Notes under the pieces: model-generated
What the model saw: the letters and a program-made list of their open reading frames with translations, nothing else
What the model was told of the DNA's origin: nothing
Databases searched by the model: none
Shown: one piece after another, positions 42,574 to 48,091 of the stretch
Layout: each line of letters opens with the position of its first letter
Numbering within the stretch: position 1 is the first letter of the stretch
Program-made: the position numbers and the translations under genes
Source: Sulfitobacter sp.
GTDB lineage: Bacteria; Pseudomonadota; Alphaproteobacteria; Rhodobacterales; Rhodobacteraceae
Direction: 5' to 3'
DNA: 48,091 nucleotides
NCBI GenBank assembly: GCA_017854855.1
Contig: JAFMGZ010000029.1
Span: 1 to 48,091 of the forward strand

Positions 42574-43104
42574 ATGCGTATTTTTGCAATGATGTGGGTT
42601 GTGGTCCTGGCTGTTTCGGCCTGTACTGGAAAGCCGTCGATTGACGATCCCAAGCTATCGGATCGCCAGCTCAAGATAGAAGAGTTTTTCGACGGACGGG
42701 TTCTGGCCACGGGGCAGTTTCAAGATGCCCTTGGCACGGTACGCAGACGGTTTGACGTTGAAATCAATGGTACCTGGGACGGACGGATGCTGACCCTTGT
42801 GGAGGATTTCGATTACGAAGACGGCACAGAGGAACGGCGCATCTGGCGCATGACCAAGACAGGGCCGGAAAGTTGGACGGGCCAGGCGGACGGGGTGCTG
42901 GGCGCGGCGCGGGGGATTGCCAAGGGGGACAGTTTCAACTGGACCTACCGGATTGATTTGCCGGTGCCTGATGGCACCTTGCGCGTCGCTTTCGATGACT
43001 GGTTCTGGCAGGTCAGCGACACCCGGCTGTATAACAGGGCATATATGAAGAAATTTGGCGTCGATATTGGCGAGGTGCATATCACCTTTGACAAGCTGCG
43101 CTGA
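42574..43104 (+). CDS. DUF3833-family lipoprotein, 176 aa
   Basis: A signal peptide with a lipobox (AVVVLAVSAC-type, VSAC at the cut) leads to a DUF3833 domain: KIEEFFDGRVLATGQFQD, VEINGTWDGRMLTLVEDFDYEDG and WFWQVSDTRLYNRAYMKKFG. Function unknown; it is anchored to a membrane. ATG 42574 (MRIFAM) has GAGGGA just before it; the in-frame ATG at 42538 adds 12 polar residues ahead of the signal. It converges with yidD. Confidence 0.87.
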   Translation: MRIFAMMWVVVLAVSACTGKPSIDDPKLSDRQLKIEEFFDGRVLATGQFQDALGTVRRRFDVEINGTWDGRMLTLVEDFDYEDGTEERRIWRMTKTGPESWTGQADGVLGAARGIAKGDSFNWTYRIDLPVPDGTLRVAFDDWFWQVSDTRLYNRAYMKKFGVDIGEVHITFDKLR

Positions 43105-43167
43105 AACCAAGGGATCAAAATATAATATTTAGACAGCGTTGGGGGATAGGTTTTTTCCCGAAACGCC

Positions 43168-43389
43168 CTAATCGGGGACATTGTCGATGCCGCTGCTGCC
43201 CCAGGGGTGGCAGCGGGCGATCCGACGGGCAGCCAGCCAGCTGCCCTTGATCCCGCCGTGCTTTTGCAGGGCTTCCAGCGCATAGGCGCTGCAGGTCGGA
43301 TGGTAGCGGCAGTTAAAGCCGACCCAAGGGCTGAAGATCAGCCGATATGCCCGGACGGGCAGGGACAAAAGGCGGGCGAGCGGGCTCAT
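43168..43389 (-). CDS. yidD: Membrane protein insertion efficiency factor YidD
   Basis: A 73-aa protein with FSPWVGFNCRYHPTCSAYALEAL and IKGSWLAARRIARCHPW, the YidD pattern with conserved cysteines. It supports YidC-dependent insertion. ATG 43389 overlaps the rnpA stop by 4 bp, the usual coupling. The longer frame from 43626 lies inside rnpA and was rejected. Confidence 0.93.
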   Translation of the reverse strand: MSPLARLLSLPVRAYRLIFSPWVGFNCRYHPTCSAYALEALQKHGGIKGSWLAARRIARCHPWGSSGIDNVPD

Positions 43390-43790
43390 CTTCGCGTGCC
43401 GTGCAGGATGTCCAAGGCATGCTGGAAATCCTTCTGGTGCTGGGCAAATGACAGTGCGGCGGTGGCGTTCTTGCGTCCGATCAGCACGTAGTCGTGACCG
43501 GGCAGGCCAGCCTGCGGCAGGCCAAGGCGCGCCACCTCGCGCAGGCGGCGTTTTGCACGGTTGCGGGCCACGGCATTGCCCACCTTCTTGGAACAGGTAA
43601 AGCCCACCCTGATCTGATCCGGACAAGGGGTTTCGCCGTCTTTGCGACGGCGCATCTGCAAGATGAAGCCAGGCTTGGCCACATGGGCTGAGCGCGATGC
43701 GCGTTGAAAATCCGCGCGTTTGGTCAGTGTCTGCAAACGCAAAGAAACCGCCGGAGGTATATCCCCTTTGGCGGCATTGATGCCATCCAT
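43386..43790 (-). CDS. rnpA: Ribonuclease P protein component
   Basis: A 134-aa basic protein that helps the RNase P RNA trim tRNA 5' ends. The RNR signature is in GNAVARNRAKRRLREVAR (with preceding RVGFTCSKKV). ATG 43790 (MDGINAAKG) has GGAGG 5-6 bases upstream; ATG 43811 would add seven residues without such a site. It follows rpmH by about 40 bases, in the normal rpmH-rnpA-yidD order. Confidence 0.93.
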   Translation of the reverse strand: MDGINAAKGDIPPAVSLRLQTLTKRADFQRASRSAHVAKPGFILQMRRRKDGETPCPDQIRVGFTCSKKVGNAVARNRAKRRLREVARLGLPQAGLPGHDYVLIGRKNATAALSFAQHQKDFQHALDILHGTRR

Positions 43791-43831
43791 CGGGACCTCC
43801 GGCGGTGTCATTTCAATAACACGCTCAGCGC

Positions 43832-43966
43832 TTAGGCGCTCAGCTTGCTCCGGCCTTGGGCGCGGCGTGCGTTGATGATCTTGCGGCCGGCTTTGGTGGC
43901 CATACGTGCGCGAAAGCCGTGGCGGCGCTTGCGGACGAGGTTCGAAGGTTGGTAGGTGCGTTTCAT
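43832..43966 (-). CDS. rpmH: 50S ribosomal protein L34 (bL34)
   Basis: A 44-aa L34, read on the reverse strand as [20 protein letters not shown] and on to [18 protein letters not shown]. It is a very basic late-assembly protein. It starts the rpmH-rnpA-yidD unit and has a well-formed promoter at 44034-44062. Confidence 0.97.
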   Translation of the reverse strand: MKRTYQPSNLVRKRRHGFRARMATKAGRKIINARRAQGRSKLSA

Positions 43967-44276
43967 CGCTCCGGCTCCATCTAAGTCAGCGCTGATGCCC
44001 AGATTCGGGACTACAACGGTATTTCAAGACCGCTCTCTACTGGGGCACAGGTGGCAAGTCAAACCCTGGGGCGGGCAAAAGGCGCAGAATTGCAACATTT
44101 TTGCCCTTTGCCCTCTGTGATATGTTTCAATCACCGCAGAATATGGCCCAAACCGCGCAAAAACCCCGGTCTGGGGTCAAGCAGCCGTGATCTCCCTATC
44201 GCCTGCCTGCGGAAAGCGCCATGTAGGAGAGAAGACTTGTGTCCCTCACACCGCGTGGAACAGATCAATGGCCCCG
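43967..44276. other. Divergent intergenic region between rpmH and the TVP38 gene
   Basis: A 310-base stretch holding the rpmH promoter on the minus strand (44034-44062) and a possible 13-codon leader ORF on the plus strand (44239-44280). No other gene or RNA was recognised, and no promoter for the plus-strand genes could be assigned with confidence. Confidence 0.6.
44034..44062 (-). promoter_or_regulatory. Candidate rpmH promoter
   Basis: On the minus strand TTGACT (44057-44062), exactly 17 bases, then TAGAGA (44034-44039), giving a leader of about 60 nt before rpmH. Confidence 0.6.
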
Positions 44277-44280
44277 ATGA
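44239..44280 (+). CDS. Possible 13-residue leader peptide overlapping the TVP38 gene
   Basis: A GTG at 44239 preceded 7 bases upstream by AGGAGAG opens a short frame (VSLTPRGTDQWPR) whose TGA overlaps the ATG of the next gene (ATGA at 44277-44280). The larger gene lacks its own good ribosome binding site, so coupled translation through this frame is plausible. It may equally be that the true start of the larger gene uses this site in another way; no in-frame alternative was seen. Confidence 0.35.
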   Translation: MSLTPRGTDQWPR

Positions 44281-45011
44281 CCGATTCAAACCACAAAAGA
44301 TCAGGTTTTGGCCGCTATCTGCCGCTGATCGTGATCGCGGTTGTCGCCGCAGTCGGGGCCTTTACCCTGCAAGATCATATCAACTTCGACGCGTTGCGGG
44401 ACAATCGAGAGGCGCTTTTGGCCTTTCGCGACAGCAATTTTGCGCTGACGGTGTTTGGGTTTATCGTGTTCTATATCTTCATCGTCGCATTTTCACTGCC
44501 GGGGGCGGCCATTACTTCGCTCACGGGCGGGTTTCTGTTTGGTACGCTGTTCGGCACATTGGTGAATATGACGGGGGCGACGATCGGGGCGATCGTGATC
44601 TTTCAGGCGGCGCGCATGGGGCTGGGGGAGGCGCTGAAAGCACGGATTGACGCCTCAGAGGGGCTGATTGCCAGGCTCAAGACCGGTATTGACGAAAATC
44701 AGTGGTCGATGCTGTTTTTCATCCGATTTGTGCCTGCGGTGCCGTTCTTTGTAGCCAATCTGATCCCTGCCTTTTTGGCGGTGCCGCTGTATCGTTTCGC
44801 GATTTCGACATTCCTGGGCATCATTCCGGGCACCTTGGTCATTACGTCTGTGGGGGCCGGTTTGGGGCAGGTGTTTGAAACAGATCAGGCACCGAACCTT
44901 GGCATATTCTTTGAACCGCATATCTTATTGCCCATTCTTGGGCTGACCGTGCTTTCCCTGGTACCGGTCGCGGTTAAACTGTTCACGGGTAAGAAGGACA
45001 TCCTGAAATGA
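44277..45011 (+). CDS. TVP38/TMEM64-family membrane protein (DedA-like), 244 aa
   Basis: A membrane protein with about five or six helices and the SNARE-associated/VTT core: FSLPGAAITSLTGGFLFGTLFG, then MTGATIGAIVIFQAARMGLG and FFIRFVPAVPFFVANLIPAF. Related DedA/VTT proteins are thought to move lipids across the membrane; the role here is unknown. ATG 44277 is used, with ATG 44268 (MAP) as alternative. It overlaps the oxidoreductase gene by 4 bp. TVP38 and FAD disulfide oxidoreductase proteins occur side by side or fused in other bacteria, so a joint redox role at the membrane is likely. Confidence 0.85.
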   Translation: MTDSNHKRSGFGRYLPLIVIAVVAAVGAFTLQDHINFDALRDNREALLAFRDSNFALTVFGFIVFYIFIVAFSLPGAAITSLTGGFLFGTLFGTLVNMTGATIGAIVIFQAARMGLGEALKARIDASEGLIARLKTGIDENQWSMLFFIRFVPAVPFFVANLIPAFLAVPLYRFAISTFLGIIPGTLVITSVGAGLGQVFETDQAPNLGIFFEPHILLPILGLTVLSLVPVAVKLFTGKKDILK

Positions 45012-46426
45012 CGCGGATAAAGACGGATGTTCTGGTAATCGGTGCAGGCTCTGGCGGGCTGTCGGTGGCTGCGGGTGCCTCTCAGATGGGGGCGGATGTT
45101 GTGCTTCTTGAAGGGCACAAGATGGGCGGCGATTGTTTGAACTTTGGCTGTGTGCCCTCCAAGGCGTTGATCGCGACGGGCAAGGCTGCCCATGCCCAGC
45201 GGCATGGCGCGCAATACGGGGTGGCAGATGCCGATGGTACCGTCGATTATGCTGCGGCCAAGGATCACGTGGCTGATGTGATTGCCCAGATCGCGCCGGT
45301 GGACAGCCAGGAACGGTTTGAGGGGTTTGGCATCAAGGTCATTCGTGAATACGGGCGTTTCATTTCCCCAACCGAGGTGCAGGCAGGCGATACTGTTATC
45401 ACCGCGCGCAGAATCGTGATCGCGACGGGTTCATCGCCCCTTGTGCCGCCGATCCCCGGTTTGAACACGGTCCCCTATGAAACCAACGAGACGCTATTTG
45501 AATTGCGCGAAACGCCAGAGCATCTGTTGATCATTGGCGGCGGACCGATCGGCATGGAGATGGCGCAGGCGCATGTGCGCATGGGCTGCAAGGTCACGGT
45601 GATCGAAGGGGCCAAGGCGCTGGGCAAGGATGATCCTGAACTGGCCGAAGTGGTGTTGAACAGCCTGCGCGACGAAGGTGTCGCCATCGAAGAAGATGCA
45701 TTGGCCGCCCAAGTGCGCGGTACCGCCGGCGCGATTGAGGTGGAGGCCAAGGATGGCCGCGTGTTCAAGGGCACGCATCTGTTGATGGCCGTCGGGCGCA
45801 AGGCCAATATCGGCCGGCTGGATCTGGACAAGGCCGGTATTGCGCCTGCGCGCAACGGCATCCAGGTGGATGCCAGCCTGCGCACCACCAACAAGAAGGT
45901 CTATGCCATTGGTGACGTGGCAGGCGGGCTGCAGTTTACCCATGTGGCGGGCTATCACGCCGGGGTGATCATCCGCTCCATGCTGTTTGGGCTGCCGTCC
46001 AAGGCGCGGACATCGCATATCCCTTGGGCCACATATACCGACCCTGAATTGGCACAAGTGGGCCTGACAGAGGCCGAAGCCAAGGCCAGACATGGCGCGA
46101 AGCTGGAGGTTGTACGGTTCCACTATCACCATAACGACCGTGCGATTGCCGAACGCAAGACCAAGGGGTTCATCAAGGTCATGGTGGTCAAGGGGCGGCC
46201 TGTCGGGGCCTCCATCGTTGGATATCAGGCGGGCGAGTTGATCAATCTTTGGGCGCTGGCACTGGCAAACAACATGAAAATGAGCCAGATTGCCGCCATG
46301 GTTGCCCCGTACCCCACGATAGGCGAGATCAACAAGCGCGCGGCTGGTGCCTATTTCACGCCACGCCTGTTTGAAAGCGATCTGGTCAAACGCCTGGTGG
46401 GGTTTGTGCAAAGATTTGTGCCATGA
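45008..46426 (+). CDS. FAD-dependent pyridine nucleotide-disulfide oxidoreductase
   Basis: A 472-aa flavoprotein of the dihydrolipoamide dehydrogenase/mercuric reductase group. The FAD site VLVIGAGSGGLS is at residues 8-19, the redox pair C43/C48 lies in GGDCLNFGCVPSKAL, the NAD(P) site is LIIGGGPIGMEMA and the second FAD motif is AIGDVAGG. The C-terminal segment reads PYPTIGE where lipoamide dehydrogenases have HPTLSE, so the His of the His-Glu dyad is replaced by Tyr and the true substrate is probably not lipoamide. It is coupled to the TVP38 gene by a 4-bp overlap. Confidence 0.9.
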   Translation: MTRIKTDVLVIGAGSGGLSVAAGASQMGADVVLLEGHKMGGDCLNFGCVPSKALIATGKAAHAQRHGAQYGVADADGTVDYAAAKDHVADVIAQIAPVDSQERFEGFGIKVIREYGRFISPTEVQAGDTVITARRIVIATGSSPLVPPIPGLNTVPYETNETLFELRETPEHLLIIGGGPIGMEMAQAHVRMGCKVTVIEGAKALGKDDPELAEVVLNSLRDEGVAIEEDALAAQVRGTAGAIEVEAKDGRVFKGTHLLMAVGRKANIGRLDLDKAGIAPARNGIQVDASLRTTNKKVYAIGDVAGGLQFTHVAGYHAGVIIRSMLFGLPSKARTSHIPWATYTDPELAQVGLTEAEAKARHGAKLEVVRFHYHHNDRAIAERKTKGFIKVMVVKGRPVGASIVGYQAGELINLWALALANNMKMSQIAAMVAPYPTIGEINKRAAGAYFTPRLFESDLVKRLVGFVQRFVP

Positions 46427-46486
46427 GCCGCATGAACGACAGGATGGGCTGTTTTGGCCTTGCGGAACTTCCGGGGTAGGGCGCTG

Positions 46487-47878
46487 ATGTTCAATTCCCT
46501 TTCCGGGCGCCTTTTGATCCTGACGACGGTCTTTGTGATGATCGCAGAGGTGCTGATCTTTGTGCCCTCAATCGCCCGTTTCCGCGAAGATTACATGCTC
46601 AACAGATTGGAGCGGGCGCAGATCGCGTCGCTGGCGCTTTTGGCGGATGACATGCTGGACCCGGCGCTGGAAGCCGAGCTGCTGGAGAATGCACAGGTAT
46701 TCAACGTCGTTCTGCGGCGGGATGAAGTGCGTCAGCTGATGCTGTCTTCGCCGATGCCGCAAATGATCACGCAAACCTATGACCTGCGCGATGCCTCGGC
46801 CTTTGTGCTGGTCCGGGATGCCATGATGCGCATGCTCAACACCGAAAACCAGGTGATCCGGGTGATTGGGGCCCCCGTGAAAGAGGCGGGCCTGCTGATC
46901 GAGATCACGATGGAAACGGCCCCGCTGCGCATGGCGATGATCGACTATGGTTTGCGGATCTTGGTTCTGTCTGCCGTGATTTCGGTTGTGACCGCTGTTT
47001 TGTTGTTTCTGGCCTTGCGGGCCTTGTTGCTGAAACCGATCAAACGCGTGGTTGGTCATATGCAGCGCTATGCTGAAGCACCCGAGGACGCGCGTCGCAT
47101 CATTTCCCCCTCTGCTGGCATCACTGAGCTGCGCGAGGCGGAAGAGGCGTTGCGGACCTTGCAGACCGATCTGACGCAGGCCCTGAAGCAGAAAGAGCGG
47201 CTGGCCCAATTGGGGACTGCCGTGAGCAAGATCAGCCATGATCTGCGCAACATCATGACCTCGGCGCAGCTTTTTACCGACCGGATCGAAATGTCCGAAG
47301 ATCCGATCGTAAAGCGGATGGCCCCCAAGCTGGTGGGGTCGATCACCCGCGCGGTCCATCTGTGCGAAAGCACGCTTGCCTTTGGCAAGGCCGAAGAGCC
47401 GGGCCCGACCCTGACCATGGTCCGCTTGGCAGAACTGACAGAGGATGTGGTGGGCGCAGAGCAGCTTGCCGTTGGTGCGCATGAGGTCCGGTTCAAATGC
47501 GATGTCCCGCCTGACCTGAGCGTGCGTGCCGATCCTGAACAGCTGTACCGGGTTCTGTCAAACCTGGTTCGCAATGCCCGTCAGGCGTTGATGGCGGCCC
47601 AAGGCGGGGACATTGCCATCACAGCACAAGAGACCACCACCGCCTGGATCATCGAAGTGTCGGACACGGGCCCCGGTTTGCCCCCCAAGGCGCAGGCGCA
47701 TTTGTTTACGCCGTTCCAAGGTGGCGCGCGCAAAGGTGGATCGGGTCTGGGGCTGGCGATTGCCGCAGAACTTGTCAAAGGGCATGGCGGGCAGCTGGCC
47801 TTGGCCGAAACCAGTTCTCAAGGCACGACATTCCGGGTCTCGCTGCCCAAAGGGGACGGCGCAATCCAGATTGGATGA
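46487..47878 (+). CDS. Sensor histidine kinase, 463 aa
   Basis: A membrane kinase with helices at about residues 9-30 and 157-180 around a periplasmic sensor domain of about 125 residues, then a HAMP-like linker, an H-box with H251 in SKISHDLRNIM, the N-box NLVRNARQAL, DTGPGLPP (G1) and GGSGLGLAIAAEL (G2). It should autophosphorylate and pass phosphate to a response regulator, but none is encoded nearby. The signal is unknown. ATG 46487 fits the hydrophobic start; a TTG at 46454 is possible. It lies 60 bases after the oxidoreductase gene, so it may be cotranscribed and could sense its product. Confidence 0.88.
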   Translation: MFNSLSGRLLILTTVFVMIAEVLIFVPSIARFREDYMLNRLERAQIASLALLADDMLDPALEAELLENAQVFNVVLRRDEVRQLMLSSPMPQMITQTYDLRDASAFVLVRDAMMRMLNTENQVIRVIGAPVKEAGLLIEITMETAPLRMAMIDYGLRILVLSAVISVVTAVLLFLALRALLLKPIKRVVGHMQRYAEAPEDARRIISPSAGITELREAEEALRTLQTDLTQALKQKERLAQLGTAVSKISHDLRNIMTSAQLFTDRIEMSEDPIVKRMAPKLVGSITRAVHLCESTLAFGKAEEPGPTLTMVRLAELTEDVVGAEQLAVGAHEVRFKCDVPPDLSVRADPEQLYRVLSNLVRNARQALMAAQGGDIAITAQETTTAWIIEVSDTGPGLPPKAQAHLFTPFQGGARKGGSGLGLAIAAELVKGHGGQLALAETSSQGTTFRVSLPKGDGAIQIG

Positions 47879-47907
47879 TGTTTGTGACATTTGGGTGAAA
47901 ACTGGGC

Positions 47908-47936
47908 TTGCAAACCTTGGTGAGGCCAACTAAACC
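47908..47936 (+). promoter_or_regulatory. Promoter of the tRNA-Arg gene
   Basis: TTGCAA at 47908-47913, exactly 17 bases, then TAAACC at 47931-47936, ten bases before the mature tRNA. It supports the same pattern seen before rpsJ. Confidence 0.6.
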
Positions 47937-47946
47937 GCCGAACAGT

Positions 47947-48023
47947 GGACCGATAGCTCAGCTGGATAGAGTACTTGACTACGAATCAAGGGGTCGGGGG
48001 TTCGAATCCTCCTCGGTCCGCCA
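47947..48023 (+). tRNA. tRNA-Arg, anticodon ACG
   Basis: A complete cloverleaf: acceptor GGACCGA (47947-47953) pairs with TCGGTCC (48013-48019), the anticodon arm CTTGA/TCAAG closes the loop CTACGAA with anticodon ACG, and the T arm contains TTCGAAT. CCA is encoded at 48021-48023. A34 would be changed to inosine by TadA to read CGU, CGC and CGA. tRNA genes are common integration sites, but no integrase or attachment repeat is visible in the 68 bases after it. Confidence 0.95.
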
Positions 48024-48091
48024 CTTTCCCCTTTTCTCGTAAAACGTTAGCTGACTTTGTGATTTTGGTCGCAATACCTGAGCCCTGTTTG

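Noticed and set aside
48024..48091. Integration site after the tRNA-Arg gene
   Set aside because: No duplicate of the tRNA 3' end and no integrase gene are visible within the window.
1..48091. CRISPR arrays, insertion sequences or prophage genes
   Set aside because: No regularly spaced repeats, transposase or integrase motifs, or phage structural proteins were found on either strand.

Overview
The window looks like chromosomal DNA of an alphaproteobacterium, most likely a marine Rhodobacterales (Roseobacter-clade) species. The evidence is the gene order secY-adk-rpsM-rpsK-rpoA-rplQ without rpsD, the presence of ATP12, AapJQMP and TIGR02466/DUF2848 proteins, GC-rich coding sequence and TTG-N17-TA promoters. 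No taxonomic search was possible, so the genus is left open.

Region 1 (1-1900) holds a terminator, a small secreted protein of unknown function and a two-gene minus-strand unit for an HTTM-type membrane protein and its partner. Region 2 (about 2130-24235) is the S10-spc-alpha ribosomal protein supercluster on the plus strand, from rpsJ to rplQ, with secY, adk and rpoA. It is broken at three junctions by unrelated genes. rplW|rplB holds cspA, a Phd/PIN toxin-antitoxin pair and an AT-rich HNH-like nuclease candidate. rplP|rpmC holds DUF4188, a minus-strand 2OG oxygenase/DUF2848 pair and a GNAT acetyltransferase. rpmD|rplO holds an acyltransferase-3 membrane protein. Each break begins with a strong hairpin terminator or palindrome, and transcription appears to restart from new TTG-N17-TA promoters, clearest before rpmC and rplO.

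Region 3 (24290-29873) is a tightly packed plus-strand run: HtrA-type protease, rarA, crcB, RluC-family pseudouridine synthase, HAD phosphatase and the F1-ATPase chaperone ATP12. Most neighbours overlap by 1 or 4 bp. Region 4 (29949-34554) is the general L-amino-acid ABC transporter aapJQMP, with a 13-bp hairpin between aapJ and aapQ.

Region 5 (34595-43966) is mostly on the minus strand. It contains rpmH-rnpA-yidD and, farther on, yidC-MOSC-engB-argB-ferredoxin-like-sixA-like. Between them lie ttcA, an EAL protein and a plus-strand DUF3833 lipoprotein. Region 6 (44239-47878) is plus strand: a TVP38-family membrane protein with a possible 13-codon leader ORF, an overlapping FAD disulfide oxidoreductase and an orphan sensor histidine kinase. 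A tRNA-Arg(ACG) gene with its own promoter closes the window.

Most genes are housekeeping. The parts most worth a second look are the AT-rich HhH/HNH protein next to the toxin-antitoxin pair inside the S10 operon, and the repeated terminator-plus-promoter pattern at the insertion points. No CRISPR array, insertion sequence, phage module or complete recognisable defence system was seen.
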